Below are positions 22,719-35,470 of a DNA stretch of 64,000 bases, one piece after another. The notes beneath the pieces were generated by a model. It searched no databases. It was not told where the DNA came from and saw only the letters and a program-made list of their open reading frames with translations. How positions within the stretch are numbered: position 1 is the first letter of the stretch; each line of letters begins with the position of its first letter. Source of the DNA: Hypomyces perniciosus (taxonomy: Eukaryota > Ascomycota > Sordariomycetes > Hypocreales > Hypocreaceae); NCBI GenBank assembly GCA_008477525.1, contig SPDT01000001.1, positions 3,410,001 through 3,474,000 on the forward strand, in the 5' to 3' direction. A program made the position numbers and the translations under genes.

Positions 22719-24610
22719 TCAGTACTCTCTCTTCTCAAAAGTGAGAGGGCAGTCATCCTTGTTCAAAGTTAGCCTCGAATGCTTGTTAATGGAAGAGCAG
22801 GGTGCGTTCTAGGTCTTACCTTGGGGAAAATGGTGGCAAACACTTTAATCTCTTCTGATAGAGGGGTGGCATGGTGAGTCCAATTCAACTGAACAGATGC
22901 CTTTCCGAGCATCAGAGCAAGGTTCAGCTGGGCATAAACCTGGCCCAGGCAGTAATGAGGACCACATCCAAACACCAGGTAGTTCTTGGCTCCCTTGACT
23001 TCCGCATCGCCGGAGTAATAACGCTCAGGGTCGAAATGATCGGGGTTCTCATAGACATCTGGGTCGTGGAGAGCCAGATATGTCGTGGGAATCAACATGG
23101 AGCCTGCACAACCCATTAGCAACTCGACAACCACGTCTCAAAACGCATATATCTTACCTTTGGGAACAGTATAGGTATCGGTAATGGGGAACGCCTTCTT
23201 CACCAAGTAGGGAACCATCAGCACAGGAGGGCGGTATCGCAGAAGCTCGCGAACAACAGCACGAGTGTAGGTTAGAGACTCAAGCTGATCCATGGTAAGC
23301 TCCGCATCAGGATCGCCGTTGCGAACCTTGAGGTTCTCCTCACGGACGCGGTCGAGGACATCAGGTCGCTGGGCAGCAATTTGGAAGAGCCAAGTGGCGG
23401 CACTACTTGTCGCATCCTGGGAAGCGAAAAGGAAAGTGAAGATAGTTTGGGAAATCTCATAGTCCCTGAACATTCGCAGCATGGGAGACGGCTTCTCCAT
23501 ACCTTCGGTGGACAAGCCTTTCTCTTCGGCCTCGCGCCAGCGCTCAGAGTTGATCATTTGCAGAATCCAACCATCCATAATGCAGGTGATGTCTCCACCG
23601 GCAGCCATGCGAACCTTGCTCTTGGCAGCGCACTTGGCGAACTCAGCGAGCACCATGTCAGCGGCCTTCTTGCCGTACCAAGTCTTGGTGTATGGAAGGA
23701 TGATGGGGAAGTTGACAAGCTCGAGAGCAGCGGTGATGAGGTAGTAATCGTCGGCAATCTTCTTAACGGCTTCGTCGGACATGTAGTGGCCGACGAAAGT
23801 GCGGCAGGAGACAGCGCACATGAGCTCGCGAAATTCGGGCATGAAAGGAATGGGTTTGTCGCCATTCTCCTTGGTGATGTCGAGGAACCTCTGGAAGTAC
23901 TTCTTGTACACCTCCTCTTGACCAGGCAGGTAACGCTCGAGGGCCTTGCGCGTGAAGAGGCCGTTGAGGCCCTTTCGGAAGTCCACATGGGCCTTGCCGT
24001 CGAGGAAGACCCAGTTATCTTCGCCGAGGAGCTTATGAGCGACGTCGACGACGCACGGCTTGACATACGAGGGGGAGTTGAGAACCTTGCGGGCCATGTC
24101 GCGGGTCGATGCGATGACAACAAACCTGGGAAGAGGACCGGTCAGTACAACAACAATTCCCAACAGCCGACCGCCTAGCGGACACGTCCGAGTGTACAAG
24201 GAGGGCAGATAGTTACTTGTGGAAGACGGAGACGCAGCTGAGAGGACCGCTGATCCATTTGGCGTAGTACTCCTCAAACTTGGGGTCCATGGATTGCAGG
24301 AAAGGTCCAATGAAGGGCGTCTTCATGACTGGGCCGACAATGCTGCCCTTGTTGTGGATATAGCTGACTGTTAAGGCACCGAGTCAGTCCGTTAGTTAAT
24401 GGACTCCATTGTCAAGCGGCAAGACAACATACGCTGGTCATAGACGACACACAGAGCGAGAATAGTGAAGAGCCAGGTCCACAGGCCTGCGGCACTGATT
24501 ACCTCGACGACATAGTCGAGCTGGGGAGGAATGTTCGCGCCGACATATTTGGAGCTGGCGAGGACGGAGGTGAGGACGGAGGAAGAGGCATTGACACTGA
24601 GGGCGTCCAT
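22719..24610 (-). CDS. ERG5: Sterol C-22 desaturase Erg5 (cytochrome P450, CYP61)
   Basis: Five exons (24610-24433, 24367-24217, 24125-23158, 23103-22820, 22757-22719) join in phase to 539 residues. The last exon has only 13 codons and ends [12 protein letters not shown]. There is an N-terminal membrane anchor ([16 protein letters not shown]), the I-helix [20 protein letters not shown] with a Q in place of the usual E/D-T motif, the K-helix RELLRYRPP, and the haem loop [11 protein letters not shown] with ligand C484. These, with FKxFLQS-type [16 protein letters not shown], identify CYP61 rather than CYP51. Erg5 introduces the C22-C23 double bond of ergosterol in the ER. Codon use is C/G-ending, suggesting high expression. 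Confidence 0.95.
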
Positions 24611-27295
24611 GGTGGATGAGTTCGAAGACCGAGGAGGGCCTCCAGCGGCTTGGAGTCGGCCTCGGAGCTGGCGTCAAGACGGCGATGGTGATCGCGATCG
24701 CAGCGTTGGCCAGAGAGCGCAAACGTACTCGAGCGCAGAACCTGACCCCGTTGGTCCCAGACAACGTGGAGGCTATCGGGAGAAGAAAGAATCGACGGGG
24801 GGAAGCGAGGCGACTGTCTGATGGGGGAATGTAAAAAGGAGAAAGACAACAAAAAGGTGTTGTAGGGGCAGGGACCCAGGGCTATCTGGGGTTTAGTACC
24901 TCCGGCTCAGCGTCTAGGAGAACAACTAGACTGTCGGTTACTAATTCACTGACAGGCCTGTGAGGAGGTGACTCGGGCGAGTTCATCTAGCCAGAGAGCC
25001 CTGGAGCTTTCCCAAGAAGGTGCTGCGGGCCCATAATAATTTGGACGCCGTGCTCCGTGCTCCGTGCTCCGTGCTCCGAGGATGCAGCCAATTTCCTTTG
25101 GATGATTGCGCTGTGGTCCCCTGACTTAATTTGTTTTGGCTGTGATAACGGCCGGGGTGCGATAACGCATTTACGAGTATTGGATCTGTCAAAAGAGAAC
25201 ATTCTTGCTTATTAATGGAGCTCCAACAGCCTGTGGAAGCTCCATTGCTCTTCTGTTTTTCTTCGTTTCTCCCTCTATTATTGTTGTTGTTGTTTTTTTG
25301 TCGATAATCAACACCACCATTCATTCACTGATGGCTTTTTTTTCCCTTAGCGGCGGTGGCACCGCTCCCGGTCGGTTAGGCTTGGCTCCGGTCTAGAAAA
25401 ACAGCCCACTTTTTGCTTCTTGAAATTTTATGTACCTGGCCTGTATTACTCCGTATCCCACTTGACGGCAAATACCCGAGTACGGAGATGTGTATTCTGC
25501 GTGACAGATCATGCAGTTTGCTAGTTACTACGGAGTAGGTAGTAATACTACCATGAGTACTGTTGACAGCTGAATTATGTCATCAGTTAATCGTTTGAAG
25601 CTGTACTCCGTAAACATGATCGTATCCTAATGCCGGTTGTAGAGATATGCTCTCAGCAATTGGTTCGGTGATTCACCCGGCCTATTATTGTATACAAAAA
25701 AAAAAAAGCTCCCGTTCCTCTCCCAACAATCCAATGAATGCATGCATCCCTTGCAGCACGTGTGCAGTCACTGCACTCACTGCAGTCAGGGCGGGATGGT
25801 TGACCAGATGCGCCAGCCAATTGGCTTTCACCGTTTCACCGCGATCTCGAATACGAACACGAATAAGTCGGATACGTATCAAAGGGCTTGACTTGTCCCG
25901 CACCTCCGAAAAGCCAATTCAGCCTGCCGAGCCTGCCGAACAGGAAGCCGTCGGTTTGTCATTTTGTTTGCAGCCACGAATCGCGAATCCACACTCTCTG
26001 TCTCCTCTCTCTCTCTGTTGTTTTGCACTAACGCCATCTCTGCCAGATGGGGATTCCCCGGTCTCGGCACGCAGGGGCTTAACATCATCATTGCATTGCC
26101 AAATTGTTCGTCCCGAGCTTCATTTATTCATTTATTCAATCATTCGTTGTACGTGGTGCTGCTTCATTCTCGATCCACAGCACCCGCGTTTATGTTTCTG
26201 TGCTTCAATTCATAGTTATGTAGTTCTTGAAACATTCAACAGTTTTTTTAATACCTGCTCGTTTCTGTAGAGATGCTTCCCTGCATAAGACCTCCTATGC
26301 ATGCCTTCCCTGGACTCGAGGGGTGTCTGTTCCCGTCCCCATAATATTTTGTATTTCACGTCTATTGGAAACGTTTGCTCACGTTGGATCCGGAGCTTTT
26401 CTAAAAGCATTGACCAAGATCCTCAACCATCATACATAGTATAGATACTGAGAAGTAGTATTAGTATGGTGTTGTTTGACAATCTGCAGCGCCAGATTTC
26501 CCGCCCCACTGGATTGATGATGTAATCATTTACTTTCTCTCTGCGTCCTGGGTGCAGGGTAGGTGCCGCCTAGGCTTGGGAAGCAGCCTGGGCATCAACA
26601 TGAATGTGGATAACAAAAGTTACAATCATCTTTGTTTTTGTTTTCTTTATGCGAGCACTATAGGGTAAAGTTGGACTTTTTTTCATGGTTAATGGGTAGG
26701 TACTGTGTTTGTTTTACATACTACCATTTTTGCCTTGTTGATACCATGTAAACCAAAGAAAACATGTGAAGCTTTAGTATATGCTGTAACAGAGCAGTAC
26801 CTAACTAAATGGACCCATGGCATCACCATTCCATTCATGACACAGAACACATTACGAAGTACTCCGTACATAGACCCTTCATTCAGTCAGTGTATGGTTG
26901 AATTATTGCGTCATCGCTGGACTTGTGTAACTTGGTCAAGCCACGATATCAGGCGCTACGATAGTCGCAAGCCAATGGTATTACGAAAGTGGCAGTTGTC
27001 TACGCAGAGCCATCAATCAATCACCTGGCTCTTGACATCAAGACGACCTGTACCCCGTACCGCTGCATACGCAAAGTCGTGCATTCGCGGTCCCTATTCG
27101 TATGTAGATGCCCGATGCCCGATGCCACGTATGAAGTTATGTAACAAAGTGTGGCTGATCGGGCTTTGGCGCTCCCGGTTGACAGCTACTATTAAAGCCT
27201 GCCGCTTCCTTGAACTTCCGTCAACACCTCTTCATCAACATCAACATCACCCACCTCACCAACTCCACCGATTTACAACATCCACCACTTTCAAA
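24611..27295. other. Gene-free region between ERG5 and the PBI2-like gene
   Basis: 2.7 kb. Its left end is the ERG5 promoter and its right end the PBI2-like promoter/leader (a CAACATCAAC-type sequence before the ATG). It contains the (CGTGCTC)4 tandem repeat at 25049-25076 and motif copies at 25447, 25529, 25604, 26853 and 26860. Open frames of 207 and 211 codons (25647-26270, 26705-27340) show no family resemblance; the latter overlaps a real gene. I see no supportable gene. Confidence 0.5.
25049..25076. repeat. (CGTGCTC)4 heptamer tandem repeat
   Basis: Four perfect 7-bp units about 440-470 bp upstream of the ERG5 start codon. Each junction spells CTCCGT, the core of the dispersed TACTCCGTA motif. 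Confidence 0.9.
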
Positions 27296-27729
27296 ATGCC
27301 TACCTACATTGTAAGATGCACCCTTCCTAACCACCGGTAGTTGATTACTGACCTATCTTGCACAGGTTACGTGCAACGACGATGCCACCCCCGAGCAGGT
27401 CGCCGCGTATGTTTAGCCTATTATCCCCTTGATCCGTGGCGCACGCGACCATTATTTGACTGACTGGAGATGTTTGCTCATACCAGCGCCAAGAAACACG
27501 CTATCGACCAGGGTGGCAAGATTGAACACGAATACACCCTGATCAAGGGCTTCTCGTAAGTTCACCACCGATGCATACGCACATATACCGACTGAGTCGA
27601 CCCAAGCTAATAAATGACGTCTCCCTGAAAAAAAATAGTGTCAATTACCCCGAAGGTACTGTGACGACACTTGACTCTCACAAGGACGTCAAGACCGTCG
27701 AGGTTGATGGGGTGATGACCACCCAGTAA
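27296..27729 (+). CDS. PBI2: Proteinase B inhibitor-like protein (inhibitor I9, Pbi2 type)
   Basis: Four small exons, 27296-27310, 27366-27406, 27487-27555 and 27639-27729, join in phase to 71 residues, the length of yeast Pbi2. The protein reads MPTYIVTCNDDATPEQVAAA, then KKHAIDQGGKIEHEYTLIKGF and ends in EVDGVMTTQ. This is a stand-alone inhibitor-I9 (subtilisin propeptide-like) domain. Such proteins inhibit vacuolar proteinase B, and in yeast Pbi2 also acts in vacuole fusion. No signal peptide is seen, consistent with a cytosolic/vacuolar-surface protein. The gene is too fragmented by introns for any one frame to reveal it. Confidence 0.92.
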
Positions 27730-28167
27730 GAGAGGGATGATAGATGATGGGATGGGGAGGGCTATATTAAGGTACTCGTATATTTACGATAGAATGGTAC
27801 CTTTCTCGGTACTTCGATAATGTTGCATCTAAATAGAAGCCATCGAAAGCCCATCTGCTAGCGATATCTTGCTCGTCTAACCAGCTTCTTCTTGATCATG
27901 AAACAACCCCGCTATCCATCAGCCCTTGTTGACTGTTCCCCGCCTCCAGTGACGTAGCATGATAAGATAAGAGTGGGACTGGAGATCTCAGCTAGTGGGT
28001 ACGTACCGCCGATTGCGCCTGTGCCGCTCGTTTCCACTCGGCTCGACGCGGCTCCAGTTTATTATACTACCGCTGAAGCCGTTGCGCGATCCAACCGCTG
28101 TCATCCGACATCTGAACCAGATCGAGTTCAACAATCCGCCGTACCATCTGTTCGTCGCGATGCTGCA
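27730..28167. other. Intergenic PBI2-like / mitochondrial kinase
   Basis: 438 bp: 3' UTR of the inhibitor gene and promoter of the kinase gene. No other feature is seen. Confidence 0.5.
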
Positions 28168-29574
28168 ATGAGGGCCTTCCTCCTCAGGCCCACGAGGCTT
28201 TCGCGGCCACTCATCAGGACACAATGGCAATGCCGGCGCTTCACCTCTAGTAGGACATACGATGTCTCCGACGCCGAGATCGCAACTCTCGCCAGCCAGA
28301 CTCAACACCCACTCAGTCTGGCCGATCTCGTAAGGTATTGGCCGTCAGCTCCGTACCGTCACAATTGCGTCGTGTCCTGATATTGACCTTGTTCACCACG
28401 CAGGCATGGCCGGCCGCCTCTGTCCGAAAAGTCGCTGCTCTCCTCCGCCAACTTCACACTCTCCCTCCTCCCCATTCGCCTCGCACATCGCATCCAGGCT
28501 CTCCGCAATCTCCCTTATATCGTTGTCTCGAACCCGAACATCTCCCACATATACAACAATTACCTGCACTCCCTCTCTATTTTACTACCCTACTGGCAGG
28601 CCGCCTCACAGGGCCGCGCCATCACTACCCTCGACGACGAGATCAAGTTTACCAATGTCCTCGCCGAGCTTGTCGCTACCCACACCGATACCATCCCCAT
28701 TCTCGCAAAGGGCTTCCTCGAATGCCGCAGATACATATCACCCCCCGAGGTGACTCGCTTCCTGGACGAGCATCTTCGCGCGCGAATTGGCACCCGACTC
28801 ATTGCAGAGCAACATATCGCCTTACACTTCAGCAGTCAGCCGCACTTTGATCCTAGCGCTAGCCCGACACCATGTCCCGAGGATCCCACCTACATTGGCG
28901 TCATCGACACCGCCTTGAAGCCTTCGCTAACTATTGACTCCTGCGCCGGCTTTGTGGCTGACATCTGCGAGCTCCGGTACGGCGTCCGACCCAAGCTCTA
29001 CATGGATGGCGAGCCAGAAACCACGTTTGCCTTCCTGCCCATGCACCTTGAATACATCGTCACGGAGCTTCTCAAGAATGCCTTCCGGGCTACCATTGAG
29101 AACAAATCGCGAGAGCCTGTTGTGGTCACTATCGCCCCTGAGCCGGCGCTCAAGAACCAATCCGGCGACATGCCTACTATAAAGCCAGCCTCCGAGGACC
29201 GCGGCCAATTCAAAAGTGACGCCATCAAGCCTCTGGATGACAATGCCCCAGGAGTCACCATTCGCATACGTGACCGAGGGGGCGGCATTCCCCCAGATGT
29301 CCTCCCTCACATCTGGTCTTACTCCTTCACCACATTCTCTGAAGACCACGATATCCCCGGCTCCAGTGGACACGATGGCCTTAACGCAATTGCCTCTGCC
29401 AGCACGGGCGGGAGCTCAATTGCTGGTCTGGGTTATGGACTTCCCCTGAGCCGTGCGTATGCTGAGTATTTCGGTGGCGGCATAGCGGTCCAGAGCTTGT
29501 ACGGGTGGGGAACAGATGTGTACCTACGCCTCAAAGGCGTCGGCAAGATTGATAAACGAAGTGTTATACAATAG
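28168..29574 (+). CDS. Mitochondrial PDK/BCKDK-family protein kinase
   Basis: Two exons, 28168-28334 and 28404-29574, join in phase to 445 residues. A basic leader (MRAFLLRPTRLSRPLIRTQW) suggests mitochondrial import. The regulatory helical domain follows: LVRHGRPPLSEKSLL, then LPIRLAHRIQALRNLPYIVV and NPNISHIYNNYLHSL. The GHKL ATPase domain has the N-box ELLKNAFRAT (E277, N281), the G1 box DRGGGI (D346) and the G2 box GLGYGLPLSRAYAEYFGG. These kinases phosphorylate and switch off the pyruvate or branched-chain 2-oxoacid dehydrogenase complex in the matrix. Which complex it controls is not clear from sequence. An insert between N-box and G1 (about residues 290-340) is low-complexity. Confidence 0.92.
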
Positions 29575-30046
29575 AGTGATATCTACGAGGAGGAGGAGGA
29601 GGAGGAGCAAGCTGAGTGGAAAACTTATTAACCGTGGCTCGTCATATTATTATATAAAAAAAGAACCGATATTACTGCTAATACCCGTACCATCATGCTT
29701 CAAAAAGACGCGAAACAAAAGGAGAAAAATAGTGACAAGGTCGAACAAAACGTTGAACATTCAGCTCACAATTCCTATTGTGTCCTTAGAGTGACGATAC
29801 TCCCCCCCAAATCTCCCAGCAGCCGTAAACGCCATTTCTTTGCCGGCAAGGGGCAGATTTCTGCTGAAATAATTATTTTCAACTGGTTTTTCTTCTCTGT
29901 GAGTTCGTATGATGCACCCATTATCCAATGTGTTCGTTGAAGTAAGCCATCGTACGGAAATAAAAACAACCAAGATTAAAACAAGATATATACCACGATC
30001 TAGTTTTGCCCACGCTTTCCATTTGGGGTCCTCCCGTCCATATGCA
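29575..30046. other. Convergent intergenic region, with (GAG)7
   Basis: 472 bp between the stops of the mitochondrial kinase and the class VII chitin synthase. A (GAG)7 trinucleotide repeat at 29587-29607 lies just after the kinase stop, in its 3' UTR. The rest is AT-rich; no gene. Confidence 0.6.
29587..29607. repeat. (GAG)7 microsatellite in 3' UTR
   Basis: Seven perfect GAG units, 13 nt after the kinase stop codon. Confidence 0.95.
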
Positions 30047-33000
30047 TTACATACTTTCCAGTTCGCGATCAATCTGCCGGTCCATAAATGTGCGACGCTC
30101 ACCAACCAGCTCGGTCTGGAGTCGCTGCTCAACAAGTGCGCGGACTTGTTTCTTCGTCACGGTATCCAAATCCACGTCTCGAAGAACAGCCTGGATGGCT
30201 TCAATGATGGCGATGTCAGACGACGCCATGTTGTTCCCTTGAAAGTCAATCGAGGAATTCGATCGCATGCCTTCGACCCCCCGTCCAACACCAAAACTCA
30301 GAGCTGATGATGAACGGTTCATGCCGCCCATGCCGGCTGATGGCGATAGATTGGATTGGCTTCGAATGTTCATCATGCTACCGCGATTGTGGGAAACATC
30401 TTGGTAGGGTGACTGACTGTGATCCAGAATTCCGGTGCCCATGGACATCATGGAGTGTCGGTGCGACATGAGAGGGCGATCAGCGCCGCTTCCACCAGCG
30501 AAAGGTGCAGGGGATTGAGGAGGCATAAATGTATTGCGTCCAGGCATACCAGTAAGAACCGAACCTTGGGGCCCAGCGGAGTACACCGACTTCATCTCAT
30601 CCATTTCGTACTGGTCCCCATATCCGTAGTCCTGCTTCTCCGCGTACTGGTGGGTACCACGACGACCGGGTAGGTTATTGGTAAAGGCGTAGTCGTCCCA
30701 ACGTTGCAGGGGAATTGACCGTGGATCGAATCCCTCATCGTCGACAGCAACCACTTGCGTGTTGCCTTTCTCACCAATGACGATACGGGTGTTACCCCAG
30801 CTGAAGTTGTCTTGGTTCCAGAAAGAGTAGACTGGAAGAATGAACGAGTAAATAGGATAGGCAATAATGTAGATGATCATCCATCCAATGTGCTGCCACT
30901 GCCTTTTCAAGATGAAAATCAAGGCCTGAAGACCATATACCGCAGCCAAGATGACAATGGACCACAAGGGGAATGCGCCCTTGTGAGTTGCGACGCTGTA
31001 GATGAGATAACCCAAATAAGCGCACGTCGCAGGCAGAATGATCGTACCAAACAGATCAATGAAGACAATGATACGCATGCCAAAGAAACAGAAGCCGCAC
31101 ATATCCCTCAACCGCATCAGCTCCACCAGATTATGGATGGTCGAGTTGATCCATCGTCGACGTTGAGACAGGAGAACACTCCATGATTCTGGGGCGGCAG
31201 TCTTGCACTGGGCGTGAGCAAGGAACTTATAATGCATCGAAGGGAAGTGCTTCATCATCAGAGTCGTGAGATATCGATCCTCGCCAAGAGACAACAAATT
31301 CTTCTGATGTAAAGTATCCACATCGCAGACACTGTACTCATTGATAACGGCATCCGAAATAATCAGTGGTTTGCCCTTGTCCACCGTCCTTAGACGATAC
31401 ATTGTAAAGCTAGAATTACAATGGTTAGCTATGAAGGAACAGAGAAAATAGACATTAAAACTTACCACCCAGGCAAACAAGTCACGCTGCCAAACAGGGA
31501 CTCGAAAGCCTTGGCCATGTGATGTGAAATGAAATACTCATAAACTTGAATCATCGTCCACCAAGACTTCTCATCATTCTGAAGACTTGTTTCACCACAA
31601 ATGCCAGCAATCTTGGCATTATGTGCACAAGCGGAAACCAACCGGTTTAAGGAATCCTCTTCAACCGTAGTATCGGCGTCTACCATCAGAAGGTACTCGT
31701 AGAGTTCAGGGTCCACACCGATGATGTTGTTGATTTGATGGAAGATCTCAAGCTCCAATGGGTTCATAGGTGCGCGATGGTGGACGCGATTGAGGAAGCT
31801 CATTAGCAAAATTTGAGAATCACGCTTTCCACGGTTGCCGGGCTTGGGTCTAGACTGCTCGGATTCCTTGCCAACCTTGACAATAACCAGGTACGGGACC
31901 ACATTACCCTCATACTCGTAGAGACCAGAGTACACTTTGCCATAGTTAAGTTGATCACTGCCAGGACCGATGGCCTTGAAAGGCAAGGCTGGAGGATCAA
32001 GTTTGGGATCAACGCCTAAGATGTCTAGGACAATCTTTGGTGTAGGTCGGTCGTTTCCTTGTCCAACAATAACACCATCACAAATGACGCAAATGAGTTT
32101 TCGTTTGTTGTCGTATTGGAGTGCCGTCAAGGAATCTAGAGCCTTTCGCAACGAATCCTCGCCTTCTGTATAAGCAGGAACTTGACAGATGACAAACTTG
32201 TCCTGAGGAGAAGGACGGCGCTTGGAGCTGAATTGAAGGGCAGAGACAAACTTGAGGACTATGACGGTACATAGGATAATAGTGAAAGCCAACAGGATGT
32301 AGTTGTTGACGACACACCGAGGAGTTTCGCGGAAGTCAGTCTTGCCTTTAAAGAAAAGATTCTGTATGCAATTCCAGCTGTTCATCACGTTGACATACTC
32401 CGTTTGGTTTCCCTTTGCGTCTGCTATGACGGCATCAAGAGCCCCTTTGATGTCTTGCCCTGGATTGTTGCTCCAAACGTCAGAGACCTTCTTGTTGAGG
32501 AATGTATATGTGGCGTCCTTTTGAAAGGTCTTCAGCGTGTAGAAGTAGTTGGTGAGATCATATATATCGTCGCCGTACATTCCCCACATACGCTGGTCGT
32601 TGTTCCCTTGACTCATGACTGTGCCTCGGGTGAAGACCAGATCGCCCTTATAAAACTCTTTCATCTTTGGCACAAATAAATTCCAGTACCATTTTGGATC
32701 CTTGAGACGACTCGTGGGGTCTGGCTGGAAGTAACCTGACCTATGAATGAATCCAAGGTTAGGGGTATTATTTGCGAATAGTTGTGTAGATTCCGAAATT
32801 TTCAAACCAGGACACGCCACGCTCAAGGGTGGCGGAAAGTAATCATCCAAGTCCAACCCCGCGAATGGCTGCATACTGTCCTTGTTTGCCGGAAGGTCGA
32901 CATCGGAATGATCAATTTTCCAGAACTTGGACATGTCAAAGACTTGACCGCGAACGCTAACCCACCAATCGTCTCCGCCTTGGTGATATGACACCTCTTG

Positions 33001-35470
33001 GGAATTCCACGCTTTGTCCATGTTGGGGCATAGAATTTGTCCGAAACCGACAATCCAGAACACAACGATAGCGTTGATCAAAACAATGAGCAGACACAGA
33101 GTGAGCTTCTCACGCCACGCCATACGGACGTCTGGCCGCTGCATGCGCCCAACCCATTTCAGCAGAGGAGAAGGAATCCAGAATGTTACAGCCCAAACAA
33201 ACCAAACCCAGACTCGACGGGCCTTGTCAACCTGCTTCGTCTCGACTTTCTTGTTCTCAGCCAACTCGGGGTCGAGTGCAGCATCCGGATTGTAATAACC
33301 ATCGCTTTTATATGTGTCTCCCTTCGATCCCAAGCCATAGTCACCACCATTGGCAATGTTTCGCAGGGCGGATGGCGCGATAGAGGGTGCGGCTTGTGGG
33401 CTTTGGCCGAAAGTAAGCTGGCTTCCGTTCCCCTGGCTCATGCCGCGGTTGTGAACAAGCTGGTCGCGACTGCTATTCATGCTGTTTTCCATTACAGGAG
33501 GGGGGAAGTACCCACTACCATTGCCTGAGTAGCCCGTGTCAAAGCCGTTAGTGAATGGGTTGCTGTGCAGAGTCTGAAGATTGTCTGTTGGCTTGATGTC
33601 AAGCATGCTTTCAGCTTCCCACCAGGCAGTTTCGCGTATCCACACGCGCTCCTTGCCCATAAATACTTCCCCGTTGCTCCAGCCACGCTCAAGCATCCAG
33701 GTCTCAATACCATCTCTACCCTCTCTGCAACCCAGGGTGGAATATCGTTGCACAAACTCGTCGACATCAAAGTCGGCGGTGTAGTCAAGGTTCCTATGTC
33801 GTCGGTTTGTCCACTCTGGAAGTCTCCATGAACGCAGTTGTCGGGAGACAGTGCCAGCTGACCAGGCAGATGTGATTGACGGCAAGGCAGCAAGACTTGC
33901 CGGGGAGTCATCTGTTGGATGCATGCATAGGTGATACCAGAGGCGGTTTGAGCTGAGCACGACAGGAAGATCTAGCCTACCAGTACGTCCTAACTTAATG
34001 CCTTGACCTGCAACAGGGAACAGCAATTTCTTGAGAAAACTGCCATCATCGGCAGCAAACCCGATCTTCTCCAGAACAACTTCTCTCTTCTCGAGTTCAT
34101 ACTGACGCTCACGACCTTCGGGACCGGACATGATGCCCAGGTCTGGAGCGACCTCTGCCACTGCTTGCTGTGCTTCTCTTAAAACGGAAGAGCCCGCAGG
34201 AGTCACCTGGACCCCATCTTCGATCATTTCAGCGTTCATGCCTTGTGTGTCATCGAAAACAGACCGCATAGACAATGCCCTGCCCAGCGATGGGTCAGGA
34301 ATTTCAAGAACAGTTATGGCGACAGTGTCTCCATTGTCTTCGTTTGTTGTTGGGGTTCTTGCGCCATAGCCATCAAGTGATTCGTCCCCATCCTTGATGC
34401 GAGTAAGCTGTGCCATGATAGCTTCATTGGCTTTGGAGATAACCCAATCTACAAGAGACTCGTATAACCCGCCAACAAATGTTTGTCGGTCTTCGGTGCT
34501 GCATTGGTTCAACAGGACCTCAGGATCCATTCCCAGTAACCCACTCACATCCTCACAAATCTCTTCCAATGCTTCAGACTCAATGCTGTAATCGAGAGTA
34601 TCTCCGAGCTTAAGCAAACCTGCAAGAGTAGAGATGAAGTTGCGATGTGCTGACCCCTTAATACCGATGTCTTTCAACGCTTGCCGAAAATCCTCAGCAG
34701 CGGCGGCGTCATCTGCTGTCGGTAGATACGATGGCGGATTATATGTGCTGGATCGGGCTAGTAGAGTATATGCTGACGCTGATTTTAGACCCAGAAACTC
34801 CCTCTCAGCAGGCGTTGAAGCAGAAGTCAAGAGGTAATAGAAGACATCAAATGCACGGAAACCAGCTTCGTTTGCAATATTCAGCAGGCCCCTGCTGGTA
34901 TCGATGCCGCCCTGCGACAAGGCCAGCGTGGCGCCAGTCAAATTCCCGGTGAGGTTGAGTGTGAGCGTCACGCCCAAACCTGCCTGCCTCTGTGTGGATG
35001 GGTTATACGGAGTCACACATCGAATGAAAGGCTGAATAGCGTCCAGTGCCTGGTAGAGAGACGAAGGAATTGCGAATGGGAAAGCCGAGAGAAACGGAGC
35101 CAGTAGAGACGGTGTAGATTGATGGAGTGATCTGTGTGACAGTTTGTTAATGATAGCTGCGAAGCAGATGGGTTATAAACGTAGAAACATACCCAAGGAT
35201 AATGCAACCATCCTCGGCACGTCGTCTGGCATGCTCCCAAGCACGAGAGGCGAGCGTTGCATCAACGGCAGGACCGCCTTGGGCGGCAGTCAGCCATGTG
35301 TTAACTACAACACTTGTGCTGGCATCGAGCTGATGTGGTTGGGAAGTCAGGTATATGTTATGAACGGCGTTTAAGAGACTTGTAGTCGACACTTGAGCCG
35401 TTTGAGGACCACCGGGTCGATTACCGCCGGCATCCGAGTTCATGGAGAACATGGACATTCGATTCGCCAT
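30047..35470 (-). CDS. csmB: Class VII chitin synthase (CsmB type, myosin-like domain without P-loop)
   Basis: Three exons, 35470-35193, 35131-31466 and 31409-30047, join in phase to 1768 residues. The start is [12 protein letters not shown]. Residues 1-650 resemble a shortened myosin motor-like region but contain no GESGSGKS P-loop. Then come two membrane segments (about 732-790), a cytochrome-b5-like fold ([12 protein letters not shown], about 815), another membrane span (about 1035) and the GT2 chitin synthase core: [35 protein letters not shown] and QRRRWINST (about 1394). It ends with a DEK_C-like domain (about 1714-1768). The enzyme polymerises UDP-GlcNAc into chitin at the plasma membrane. 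It lies head-to-head with the class V gene, as in other filamentous ascomycetes. Confidence 0.95.

Noticed and set aside
23381..24178. 265-codon open frame antisense to ERG5
   Set aside because: Shadow of the biased codon use of ERG5 exon 3; composition follows the opposite strand and the sense gene is certain.
25647..26270. 207-codon frame between ERG5 and the PBI2-like gene
   Set aside because: Low-complexity Ser/Cys-rich translation, no domain, overlapped by other frames; judged chance.
26705..27340. 211-codon frame
   Set aside because: Runs into the first exon and intron of the PBI2-like gene in another frame and has no recognisable content.
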